Shown here one piece after another: positions 1 to 10,036 of a stretch of DNA of 64,000 nt (positions are counted from its first letter, which is position 1; the number at the start of each line of letters is the position of its first letter). A model generated the notes under the pieces. The model saw nothing but the letters and a program-made list of their open reading frames with translations, searched no databases and was not told where the DNA came from. The DNA is from Lentinula raphanica (Eukaryota; Basidiomycota; Agaricomycetes; Agaricales; Omphalotaceae): NCBI GenBank assembly GCA_027919835.1, contig JANVFP010000028.1:620001-684000 (forward strand), written 5' to 3'. The position numbers and the translations under genes were made by a program.

Positions 1-334
1 GCGGTTTATTACCAGCATGCTCAATTACAGATGAGCTGAGCTAAGATAAGCCCGTTTATCACGATACCGACAGATGAACGCTGAAAACCCTTTCCAGCTT
101 CAAGCATAGATGTGCCATCTCTGAGGTGGCATCCTCATCCTCAAGACAGTCCGTGGCCTCAACGTGAAACATCCACTTCGGAGGAAGGTTCGCAGATCTT
201 GAAGTTCTTGTCGCAGCACTACTCTGATTGTGCTTCGGAAAGTTTGCTAATCGTTGTGAACTGTGTACGCAGCACAACAACTGTAGGATAACGCGATGAT
301 AGGTCAGTGTAATCTGTGAAAATCAAGCAACGTA
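1..334. other. no recognisable feature
   Basis: I see no convincing gene or repeat here. The short open frames lack any family signature. Confidence 0.4.
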
Positions 335-610
335 ATGTCGAACATAATTCTCCCATTTTCGATAGTTCCAGTACACCTCTCAAAATTCTTATGGCTTCTA
401 CTCAGGCTCCTGCTAGCTTTAGCTTCTCCAGAGTCACCATCTGCTGTTGGAAAATGCCTCATGGTCGAAAATGAACCAGTTGTTCGGCCGGACGCAGGCA
501 GCGCGGAATCCATTGCTCAGAAGAAGAAGAAAAGGAAGAACTCGCAGAAGTCTGCGTTGACGAAAGTGAAGGAGGCAGCGGCCAAGATGGTAGCAGAAGC
601 AGAAAATTGA
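335..610 (+). CDS. hypothetical lysine-rich short ORF (91 aa)
   Basis: An ATG-initiated frame of 91 codons. Residues about 10-30 are hydrophobic and leucine-rich, and the C-terminal third is basic and alanine/lysine-rich (KKKKRK followed by an Ala/Lys/Glu stretch), which could be a nuclear or coiled-coil tail. I do not recognise a family. The surrounding DNA is decayed, so this may be an exon remnant or a chance frame. Confidence 0.2.
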   Translation: MSNIILPFSIVPVHLSKFLWLLLRLLLALASPESPSAVGKCLMVENEPVVRPDAGSAESIAQKKKKRKNSQKSALTKVKEAAAKMVAEAEN

Positions 611-683
611 CCGAGGCTTAGAACGCTGCAGATCTGAACCCGATTCTCTATAAAGAGGCTGGTTCACTAGTCAAGATCACGAC

Positions 684-1078
684 ATGATACCTACTACAAC
701 ACAGCTGGCACCTCCACCTCCCTTACCTTCACTCAAACCCGGAACAGCTCCTCCACCTCCAATAGACCCAGGCGTATTCGGAAACGTAACAACTAATACT
801 ATTCGACAAACGAATGGCCGACGAAGCCGTGGAACTCTCTGGACTCTCCTCTGCGGAATTATCTTCCCCAAGCATGTGCTGGCGCACAGACACTCGGAAT
901 CAAACCGTTAGGTGAAAATGGCGGCAGGAATGTTGCAATGAGTGCGATGAGGATTCATAATTCGAGAGTGTTGGTGGTGCAAAAGCTGGCAGAGGTGTAT
1001 AAGGCCAACGAAATCACCATACATATTTATCTGTTCTGTACATATCTGAGAATATTAGGCAAGACAAGACCATACTAA
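684..1078 (+). pseudogene. possible remnant of a proline-rich host gene
   Basis: A proline-rich stretch (APPPPLP, then APPPPID) lies at about 706-770. Downstream, at about 813-910 and 890-1075, other plus-strand frames read like ordinary protein (for example MADEAVELSGLSSAELSS, and later NVAMSAMRIHNSRV). The pieces lie in different frames. They could be exons of one small gene or a frameshifted remnant. I cannot assign a family. Confidence 0.2.
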
Positions 1079-1198
1079 TGTTGATCTACGCTTTGAATGG
1101 ATGAGTTTCGGTCGCATGACAATGATGTGCTCCTGATCATCATCTTGCTAAGCTTTGATGATAACCATCAGGAGTTTTGTTCATCTTCTTCCACTACC

Positions 1199-1544
1199 AC
1201 CACTGTGAAGCGTTGGTGTAAATCCGGAACTCCAACTACAAGTGCTGGTAGACGAGAGGTCGAAGATAAGTCGAGGCCGAAAGGAATAAGAGGGGAGCGC
1301 GAGAGGAAGATTTCTTGTATCCCTAGAAAGAGGGTCGAGTTACCCGTCGAAAGGGAACCTGTAACTCTAGTTGAGAGGTGATGTCTCCCTTCACAGGGGA
1401 GCAGTGTATGGATGCCCAGCCGAGTAGAGCGTTGCATAGGGACCCGAGGTTTGGCATTCACGCCATGGTGCAAGTAATGGTTCAAAAATATCTTGTATTA
1501 TGTAACTCTGTTTATCATATCACTACAGGCCAGAAACTCTTCTC
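1199..1544 (+). repeat. 346-bp direct repeat, copy 1
   Basis: Nearly identical and without indels to 6865-7210 (constant offset of 5666). The shared block starts near CCACCA[C/T]TGTGAAGCG and ends at AACTCTTCTC. Two same-orientation copies about 6 kb apart resemble the LTRs of a non-autonomous retroelement, but clear TG...CA ends, a primer-binding site and a target duplication are not visible. Confidence 0.75.
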
Positions 1545-1562
1545 CAAACTTGTCGTGTTGTC

Positions 1563-1634
1563 TCAGGCCGTAGCCATGGACGACACACTACGATGGACGA
1601 ATCCAAATGTAGACCAAAAGGCTGGAGCCAGTTG
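1563..1634 (+). repeat. 72-bp degenerate direct repeat, copy 1
   Basis: Matches 3211-3282 over 72 positions with scattered substitutions and no indel. Both copies begin TCAGGCCGTAGCCATGGAC and end GCCAGTTG. This is part of the internal repetitiveness of the 1-7 kb block. Confidence 0.6.
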
Positions 1635-1835
1635 AATGGACAAGGTTTTGTTGATCATGTAGTGTTGAAGAGATGCGTTGAGAGGAGACATGTCAACGGC
1701 AAAGAAAGAAAAACGCGGCGCGAGGCAGACTCTTCGCCACTAGGACGATGCAACCACTTTCCTATGCCATGCATTCTCCGAACTCGTCGCCTCAAACATT
1801 CACCGACCTTTGCCAGAGCAGAGTCCGAGTCTTCA

Positions 1836-2079
1836 CATCAGCAAAATCACTTCTGGCCTGGAGTCTCTTAGAGACTCCAGGCATACCCCCCTTTTCCTAC
1901 AGGCTCTAGAGTCTCTGAGAGAGCCTGAGAGACTCTAGAGAACTTGAAAAGATATTCAAAGAAACTTCAAATTTCCTCAGGGTGCCTAGGAACTCTCAGA
2001 GACTCTAGAGCCTGTAGGAAAAGGGGGGGTATGCCTGGAGTCTCTAAGAGACTCCAGGCCAGAAGTGATTTTGCTGATG
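1836..2079. mobile_element. CATCAG-family MITE, subfamily A, copy 1
   Basis: A 244-bp fold-back element. Its terminal inverted repeats start CATCAGCAAAATCACTTC and run for more than 80 bp, passing through a conserved C-run (GCATACCCCCCC). It is flanked by a CA/CA duplication (1834-1835, 2080-2081). Two further near-identical copies lie at 8430-8674 and 17370-17614. It encodes no protein, so it must be moved in trans. Confidence 0.85.
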
Positions 2080-2081
2080 CA

Positions 2082-4291
2082 ACGGTTGCAAGAGTGCATG
2101 ATTTTATGGGCAACGCAGTATGACTTCGTTGATGACTCGAGGAGGGAGCCCACAGAGAGATACCGAAGCAAGGTAGTGTCCTCAAAACAATGACAGAGCG
2201 GACATGAACTTTGATCAAAGAAAAGATGTTGAAGGAGAGCCAGCCAACACAGGAAACCTTAGTCATTGGTTCAAGGTGGTGATCGAGGACAGGATAGCAA
2301 TATCTCAACAACTGATGTGAAGCATACTCGTCGATGGTGATGTGTATGAACTTCTTTACGAATCAAAAGGAGAAAGTAAGACAGCTGGAGACTCGACAGC
2401 TTTCCTCTTTCGATGAAGGCGATAGAGGCTCATTCTTGGATCGTCGCTAGAGAAAACCTCAACATCTCAATCATCTCTCTGCTATGCCGACCTCGGAGAA
2501 GGTTCTGAGACTACGAATGCCCAATTCCTTTCGTTCAAGGGCCAGAATCAACTTTCTTCTGTGGAAAGGGTGTGGCGAGTTATGGTTGTTGTTGACCGGA
2601 GAATGGAAGGCAGGAAGCGCCGCGTGGATTTGTCTAAACATCTCCTCAACGTCACCGACCATTGTCGACTCCAATTCTCCCTCTCAACAAGTCAATGGAG
2701 GGGCAACCACTGAGTCTGTTTATTCAACAGGGAGGATGGACATTGGATGAAGTACTTAGGATTGATAGATTGACAGTGGCGATGGAGAGGATGAGGAAAC
2801 CAGCTGCCGCGGGAAACCATGATCGAGATCATCTGATAACCTCACTTGCTTCGCCGAGCTTTGTTGAGAACCTCAGCTCGCGACATTTCCTGAAGAAGAC
2901 CTTGACCCGTAAACTTGATCAAAGAGTAAACGAGCAAGAGTCAACAAATACGACAATGTGGATAAAGAAGAAGACAGCGCCGAGGATTCAGGATCCTCAT
3001 CAAAACGTGAAGGACGGAGGGTCGAAGAGGTATCCGAAGAGTGTCATCCTACAATGGAAATACAGCGACTATTCATTTCCACATGCTACGAGAGTTACAA
3101 CGTGCTTCAGAAGCACCGACGCAATGTGGAGATTGAAGACGAGCCTCAAAAGCACCAAACCAATCCACTATTCCTGGGAGACATGGAGACCTCCAACCTA
3201 TCATGTCATCTCAGGCCGTAGCCATGGACAACAAACTACAATGGACGGATCCAATTGTAGACCAAAAGGCCGAAGCCAGTTGCTAAGGAAACCTCAATTG
3301 TTCACTTGCATTGGTGACCGAGGACGGAGTGGCAAGGTTTTGACCTCTGACTCGAAAGTGAGCTTCACCAGCAGCGGCGAGTGCAAACCTCATCAACAAC
3401 TCGAACAGAAGAAGGTAGAGGCAAAATACTGCTCGACCGCTAACCCAAAGACGTGCCTCAACAACAGCGATATCAAACGTCGATGACTTCAGGAGGAGGG
3501 ATGTAGGGAGAGCTGAGAGTGACACTGAAGAGAGGTCGGAGCGACAGAAGGGAAGGACATGAGCCAATAACAGAAGCGATCGCTGACCGCATGTGTGGAA
3601 GATTTGAACATTGGAACTAAATCCTATCATCTCCATTCCTCACATCTTTCTTTGTTATCAAGAGTCTGGGTGTGCTCCCAAGCACCACCCTCTAATTCCC
3701 AGTTCCGTCGAAGGAGGTACTCTTAGTTTTGCCATAGTTAGGAGGTGACAGAGCAGATATTGACGATGATGAAGAGGAACTCAAGGGAAACTGACAACAG
3801 TGATTGTCTACAAAGGAGAGCCGAGATTGCGACGAAGGAGAAGATGGTATCGAAGGATCAGGATCTTCATCAAAACGAGCATGACAGAGGACTTAAGAGG
3901 GATCTAAGTTCGTTGAGTGGCTGGTCGTGGTTCCAAGGATGACAAGAAGGGACGAGGAGTGCAGAGGGGAAGTATTCTCAATGACCATGTTGAAGGACTT
4001 CGATTGAAGAGAAGATGAGGAGGAGCCAGCAATGACGGTGATGTGGATGAAGTGAAATGCAGCGACGAGGAGTTAGGATCCTCATCACAACGTGTACAAC
4101 GGAGAGCTGAAGATGAGTCTGAGGGTTGTTGAGTCCAACAGCTGATTGCAGTCCCAAAAAGGTTTGCCTCATGCGAAGAGTCGTTCCTTCAATCATCAGG
4201 TCATGGTGAAGATTCGTTGACGGCTAAAGGGGAGGGAGACATCGAACGCCGAAGACAGTGAGGTAGATGGAGGACAAAACATCGCCAAGGA
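2082..4291 (+). repeat. decayed repetitive block with recurring GGATC(C/T)TCATCA units
   Basis: No intact gene. A motif around AGGATCCTCATCAAAACG recurs near 2990, 3860, 4075 and 4290 (before the hAT insertion). The first three plus-strand readings encode an acidic block ending in GSSS(K/Q)R, for example EDSGSSSKR. The last three sites are spaced about 215 bp, and the first is about 870 bp away. It reads like a degenerate tandem coding repeat. The family is unknown. Confidence 0.4.
3211..3282 (+). repeat. 72-bp degenerate direct repeat, copy 2
   Basis: Second copy of the 1563-1634 block, same orientation and same length. Confidence 0.6.
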
Positions 4292-4299
4292 CTCAGGAT

Positions 4300-5098
4300 T
4301 AGAGATGCTCATGAGTGGCAAGTGTTGACAAGTACTCGTGAGTTTATTCGTACTCGTGACTCGCGAGTCGAGTGTTCTATTTATACGAGTGTACTCGTGG
4401 CATGAGTGTATACTCGAGTCACGATCATCAAATTGTGTTGACAAGTACTCGTGCAATTTATTCGCGAGTATTCTCCTGTACTCGTGAGTATTTCTACTAT
4501 TAACCCTGCACATGACTTTTCTCAGTGGCTATGTGCCTATTATAAATTTTTGTGTTAGAGTCACAGCCACTGCCTATTATAATTATTAGGAGAAAAGGAG
4601 TAATATAGCCTAACATATGTCAGATGTAAGAAAATGTGAATGGTGAAGTGGTTAAAGGCGCTGACTCTGGACTAAGGTCAGCCTTCCTTTAACTTCCTTC
4701 AGGGTTCAATTCCCCCTCATGGCAACTTTACCTAGCAGTAAATCTGTACATTGTTCTTGCTTCAAAGCATGTTAATACATGTTTCGGTACTGTATATTTA
4801 TTAAAAGCTATGAAAATTAAGGTAACGAGTATTAAAACACTCGAGTGTCTTTTTCAATACTCGAGTCTTTCCTCTATATACTCGAGTAGACACTCGAGTC
4901 TTTCCTCTATATACTCGAGTAGACACTCGAGTCACAATTTGAACAATTTACCTTGAATATTCGTGGCACTCGCACTCGAGTGTCTGTTACTTAGAAACAC
5001 TCGAGTATAGACTCGAGTCACAGTTGCTGATTTTGAGTGACAAATATTCGTGTCACGAGTGGCAAGTACACTCGAGTGTGCACTCGTGAGCACCTCTA
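4300..5098. mobile_element. non-autonomous hAT-type element (799 bp)
   Basis: Inverted termini TAGAGATGCTCATGAGTG (left) and, read inward from the right end, TAGAGGTGCTCACGAGTG. They are flanked by an identical 8-bp duplication CTCAGGAT (4292-4299, 5099-5106), the size typical of hAT insertions. The flanks rejoin into a sequence resembling the other GGATCCTC units, which supports a real insertion. The subterminal DNA is packed with CGAGT/ACTCGAG motifs. There is no transposase; a tRNA-like segment lies inside. Confidence 0.75.
4634..4723 (+). other. tRNA-derived (Pol III promoter) segment
   Basis: Contains an A-box-like TGGTGAAGTGG and a B-box-like GGTTCAATTCC about 50 bp apart, with a 6-bp anticodon-like stem (GCTGAC/GTCAGC) between them. 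The acceptor halves do not pair well and the T stem is imperfect. It looks like a tRNA pseudogene or SINE head rather than a working tRNA. Confidence 0.4.
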
Positions 5099-5106
5099 CT
5101 CAGGAT

Positions 5107-6864
5107 CCTCTTCCAAATGTGCATGATGGAGGGCCGAATAGGGATTTGAAGTTTGTCCTGACCCACGGCTGTGTCTTCTTCAGTCCTGTATCTTGAGCCT
5201 TCTAACGGGAGGGAAGAAGCGACACGCGGATTTGTCCAAACATCTCGATTGAAATCCACAGCACATCCCGTTGACCAAGAAACGAGCTAGTCTGTTGAGT
5301 CGCCGACAGTAGTGATAGACGAAGGTTGGGTGCAAGCAAGGAACTAACGATTCAGGAAAAGTGGAGAGCGAGTCAAATCGAAACAAGGGGTATCAAGAGA
5401 CGAAAGCCTAGTCCTCCACGTCTTCGCCGCTAGCTGTGTTCATATTCGATGAAGGTCGTTGAGCATAATAATGCAGGAGGTGTCAGTCCGGAAACAGACT
5501 ACTTGTGCTTCAAAGCACCAGGAAATCCTCCTCAACGACAGATTGAACAGCAAAAGTTCCATTGCGTAAGATGAGTTTCTTCAACATCATAACTCCTCTC
5601 ATCTTGAGCCCAACCGATTCCGATTTCAACCCAGGCCTGCAATTCAATCGTTCTTCCGCCTCGCCAACGTTCGTCAAGAAGACCGTATTGTTGTTTTCCA
5701 ACTCTTGGAAATGACTTCAACCCGGAACGTCGATCGCTGTTTGAAGAGAATCGAGGTTGGCTGTGGTAGTGACTCATCGACGACTCGAGAAGAGGGAGAA
5801 CTGACTTTCCTCGAGACCAATGACGAATAACATCTCGAATGAGATTACCGAGGAGTGAACACATAAGCCGACGAAGGAGAAGACAGCATCAAGGAGCCAG
5901 AGTATCGTCAGAGCGATGTTCAGGACAGTGAGAGCGGAGACTCGCGTTCATTAGCAGGCAGCGATTCCAAAAGAGGCTGTTGCTGAAAGCGAGGAGAAAG
6001 TCAAGCGGCGGTGCGAGAAGATGAGAGGGTGTAGCAAACTGATTGACAGAAGAGGCAAACACAGAGGATGATGTACACAAGAGACAACTATAGGTCGATG
6101 TTGAAGGATGGAGACCGTTTCCAGTTAAGCTAGGAAGTTCCATGGTCACGTTGAGCTTCCGAGCACCGCTCTCTCCGTCAAGAAGGATACACCAGTCTCG
6201 AAAGGATCTCAACGAAGGACTCTCCCTCTTCCCTTGTCTTTCCTGCACCGCATGGCTATCCTACCATCTCTTCCACTAAGTTCCATGGCTGCACTCTACA
6301 CTCTCCACTGTTGCTAGCCAGAGGATCAACCCAACCTGTATGCACGAGAGACGAAGTACATAAAGAAGTGAAGTTGGGAGAAGCGTCCGTGCAGCCAATG
6401 GACTCTTCGATTGTCGAAGAAAGAGGTGCTCTGATCATAAGGGAACAAAGATGAGGGATCAAAGAGCGTGGAAGTCTTCTACGTGACACTGCTCTATTTC
6501 GCCGGGACTGTTTGTATGAATGGGTGGGAGACAGCAGACTGAAGTTGAAGAAAAGGGTGATTCCAAGCAATCAAGTCTTCGATGTAAGGGGTTTCGTTCA
6601 GTTCCTAGTTGTCAAAGATCAAGGGCACATGGATATCCTGTAGCACCAGGAATGACTTCTGTCACAAGCCAAATTGAACGAAACGGTGTGAACATAGTTA
6701 TATGAGATACATTAAACACCGTCGAAGAGCTTAGAGCAATGTTTTGATAGTTCAATGAAAGTCGTATAGGATGTGCTTCGAAAGCACCATCCACGACTAA
6801 TCTCCTATAACTCCTGACGGCTTTCCATGTCTTGACCAGTGGTAGGGAGATCTGCGGTACCCCC
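5107..6864. other. decayed DNA, no intact gene
   Basis: Continues the repetitive block. The stretch near 5871-5915 resembles 3832-3880 (GACGAAGGAGAAGA...). Several open frames of about 60-120 codons occur on the minus strand, but none shows a domain signature. Confidence 0.4.
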
Positions 6865-7210
6865 ACCATTGTGAAGCGTTGGTGTAAATCCGGAACTCCG
6901 ACTACAAGTGCTGGTAGACGAGAGGTCGAAGATAAGTCGAGGCCGAAAGGAATAAGAGGGGAGCGCAAGAGGAAGATTTCTTGTATCCCTAGAAAGAGGG
7001 TCGAGTTACCCGTTGAAAGGGAACCTGTAACTCTAGTTGAGAGGTGATGTCTCCCTTCACAGGGGAGCAGTGTATGGATGCCCAGCCGAGTAGAGCGTTG
7101 CATAGGGACCCGAGGTTTGGCATTCACGCCATGGTGCAAGTAATGGTTCAAAAATATCTCGTATTATGTAACTCTGTTTATCATATCACTACAGGCCAGA
7201 AACTCTTCTC
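6865..7210 (+). repeat. 346-bp direct repeat, copy 2
   Basis: Second copy of 1199-1544, same orientation, only scattered substitutions. It ends less than 80 bp upstream of the TauD-like pseudogene. Confidence 0.75.
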
Positions 7211-7287
7211 AATTAGTTAAGCATGTACCAGCACTCGTCATATCCCTACTCCTCACAACCACCAGATTATATCTATCTCCAAACCCA

Positions 7288-8070
7288 ATGACCATCAACT
7301 TCGTTCCTCTATCTCTTTCACCAACAGCAGATGCTTCCAAGTTCACTGACATTGGAAGGGAAGTTAGGGGTGTGGATCCTGGATCGTTGAGCACGGAGTC
7401 ATTCGAGCGGATTCGAGATGCGCTGTACAAGGTATCTGTGTGTTATCACCATTCTTGTACGCTCTTCTGAATGCAATATTTTGCGATGCGAAGCTCACGC
7501 ATCAGGAAAAATATTCCCATCTCTAGAGTCCCTAGAGATACCCCCCAATTCCTAGGCTGCTCAGAGATTTATGTGAGCTTTGAAAGATCAAAAAACATCC
7601 TAGAGATCCTGAAAGATCCTGAAAGCATCTGAAAGCACCAGAAAGCACTATAAAGCACCCAGAGAATTTTTAGAAGCCTCAAAGAACTCAGATACTCTAG
7701 GCTCTCTGAGACTACCTAGGAGTTGGGGGTATCTCTGGAGACTCTAGAGATGAGAATATTTTTCCTGATGCGCCCGAACAGCAATATGCTCTGACCAAGG
7801 TGCGCTATTGTGATCGATACTAACTTGAGGAGATGTGCTTATGGCTTCCCTTGACGTAGGCTTTTGATCCAGAGTCGGAAAACTACAGACACGGCAACAA
7901 CAAGACAGAGAGCACAAAGAAATCCATTCTCCATCCTGATCTCAAGACAATCCCTTGTGTGCCACAAGTTCAGCTTATCGGTAATGGAACTGTGTATAAC
8001 CACGAAGGGCTTGCCGAAGCTATGCTCAAGCATCCCTCGCACACTACCATCCACAAGACTCGAGTGACTC
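7288..8070 (+). pseudogene. truncated TauD/TfdA-type alpha-ketoglutarate dioxygenase
   Basis: The first exon (7288 to about 7430) has the N-terminal signature of fungal TauD-like dioxygenases (TDIGREVRGVDPGSLS). After a degraded intron, an exon encoding LTPEQQYALTK is interrupted by a MITE (7500-7770). The third exon, from about 7861, encodes AFDPESENYRHGNNKTES, then HPDLKTIPCVPQVQLIGNG. Family members use Fe(II) and 2-oxoglutarate to oxidise sulfonates or related small molecules. The iron-binding HxD region would lie downstream but is lost, because the CACTA-like element starts at 8071. The first intron's acceptor also looks mutated, so the gene is dead. Confidence 0.75.
7500..7770. mobile_element. 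CATCAG-family MITE, subfamily C, copy 1
   Basis: 271 bp, ends CATCAGGAAAAATATT...TTTTTCCTGATG, with the family's AGAGATACCCCCCAATTCC block in the left arm and its complement in the right. CG/CG duplication (7498-7499, 7771-7772). Removing the element and one CG rejoins the dioxygenase codons ...KLTPEQQ..., which independently proves the 2-bp duplication. The interior has a short-period GAAAGCAC/GAAAGATC repeat. Confidence 0.85.
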
Positions 8071-8161
8071 CACTTTAGGCAACCACCAAAAGATATCATA
8101 TTAGATAGGACAAGACCTGAAAATCCCCTATCTAACATGCTGAAAATCCCCGGGAATTCCC

Positions 8162-8345
8162 CAATGGGATGTCCCAGGTGGGATGTCCCTATGACCTGGG
8201 ATGTCCCTAGCTGTCCCAGATGAGATGTTGCTATGGCCTGGGATGTCCCATGTGGGATGTCCCTATGGATGTGGGATGTCCCTATGGATGTGGGATGTCC
8301 CTATGGATGTGGGATGTCCCATGTGCTGGGATATCCCTATGGCCT
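8162..8345. repeat. left subterminal GGGATGTCCC array
   Basis: Repeated GGGATGTCCC separated by short CTATG/CCTGG spacers. The repeat is palindromic, so it occurs on both strands. Mirrored by the array at 9650-9966. Confidence 0.8.
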
Positions 8346-8429
8346 GTGAATAATTTTGTGTGGGCTTTATATTGTGTCAGGCTGTTGTCTATATCATAAT
8401 CCCTTAGAAACAATTCGGAGAACTCAGAA

Positions 8430-8674
8430 CATCAGCAAAATCACTTCTGGCCTGGAGTCTCTTAGAGACTCCAGGCATACCCCCCCTTTTCCTACAGGCT
8501 CTAGAGTCTCTGAGAGAGCCTGAGAGACTCTAGAGAACTTGAAAAGACATTCAAAGAAACTTCAAATTTCCTCAGGGTGCCTAGAAACTCTCAGAGACTC
8601 TAGAGCCTGTAGGAAAAGGGGGGGTATGCCTGGAGTCTCTTAGAGACTCCAGGCCAGAAGTGATTTTGCTGATG
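8430..8674. mobile_element. CATCAG-family MITE, subfamily A, copy 2
   Basis: Almost identical to 1836-2079. Flanked by AA/AA. The paralogous empty sequence in the fold-back element (near 10869-10879) shows the same site without the insertion, which supports the 2-bp duplication. It is nested inside the CACTA-like element, so it is younger than that element. Confidence 0.85.
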
Positions 8675-9649
8675 AAATACAGCCTGTGGGGCAGGCTATG
8701 TCATGATCTTTTATACTTCAGCAGTGTTTTATGTAAATGACAATGCATATATCCATATAATGCAGGGACATTGAAGCTGTCTCATGGGGAAAGCACTCCT
8801 ACAGCCTACTGACAGTGTTTTTACATGATTCAGATAGTCACAATGACCATTGGACTCTCTTAGATACATCTACATATTTCATATATACTAGTGATATGTA
8901 GACTTGCATGCAACTCCAGATGTCATATTCAATGACTCCGATTGTCAATCTATCAGCTGTATGACACAGAGTAAGCATAGGATAGGCTGTAGAATGAATC
9001 TTTTGATGACCCAGTAGTGGTTTGACTTCATAACATGGGTGTATGCATTGTGATTTGAACAATGCACTGTTAAATCACAAAAGATCATGATATAGCCTGC
9101 CACACATGCTGTATTTCTGAGTTCTCCAAATTGTTTCTAAGGGATTATGATATAGACAACAGCCTGACACAATATAAAGCCCACACAAAATTATTGAGTG
9201 TGGTATTCATGCATTTCAAGTCAAAAAACGCAAAATAAGTGCCCATAAGCGCCCAAAACTCGTTATTATATGTGTATCATGGTATAATAATGTTCCAACC
9301 ATACTTACTTATGAAGTACTGTGTGCAATGAATGTCATGAGTGATAACACTGCTCTGAATTTCTGCCTGTTCTCTGTACAGTCAAGTGTATCAATGTATC
9401 TTTTGTGCAAGTGTTTTAACTATGATGGATGTTGAGTGGTTAATTATATCACACAGTAATGACTGTTCCAAATTCTTTCATTATTAAATATAATGAGTAT
9501 ATTGAGTGTGTACCTAGTGATAGTTGTATATATTAGTATAACACACTATGCCACTGTTCTAAGTTTTTCATTCAAGATTAATAGGTTATGTAATCAGCAT
9601 TGAGTACATGAACAGGTCAGAGAGATATGCCAGCTAAAGAGACATACCA

Positions 9650-9966
9650 GGTGAGGGGATGTCCCAGACATGAGGAACAAGACATCCCAGGCCATAGGGA
9701 TATCCCACATGGGACATCCCAGCACATGGGACATCCCAGCACATGGGACATCCCAGGCCATAGCAACATCTTACCTGGGACAGCCCAGGCTATAAGGACA
9801 TCCCACATGGGACATCCCAGGTCATAGGGACATCCCACCTGGGACATCCCAAATCATAGGGACATCCCACCTGGGACATCCCAAATCATAGGGACATCCT
9901 ACATGGGACCTCCCAGGCCATAGGGACATCCCACCTGGGACATCCCAGCTGAGTGGGACATCCCAT
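9650..9966. repeat. right subterminal GGGACATCCC array
   Basis: About a dozen GGGACATCCC or near-copies with variable 10-20 bp spacers, in inverted orientation relative to the left array. Confidence 0.8.
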
Positions 9967-10036
9967 TGGGGAATTCCCGGGGATTTTCAGGTCTTGTCCT
10001 ATCTAATATGATACCTTTTGGTAGTTGCCTAAAGTG

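Larger units (their letters stand above)
8071..10036. mobile_element. CACTA-like non-autonomous element
   Basis: Inverted termini start CACTTTAGGCAAC and continue through CCAAAAG and GATAGGACAAGACC into GGGAATTCCCC, about 80 bp in all. Inside both ends lie dense arrays of the 10-bp palindrome GGGATGTCCC/GGGACATCCC (about 8162-8340 and 9650-9966). CACT ends plus subterminal repeat arrays are the architecture of CACTA/EnSpm elements, where the repeats bind transposase. I see no transposase and no matching target duplication. The middle carries the GGGCGCTTATGGGCGC-type core shared with the fold-back elements. Confidence 0.65.
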
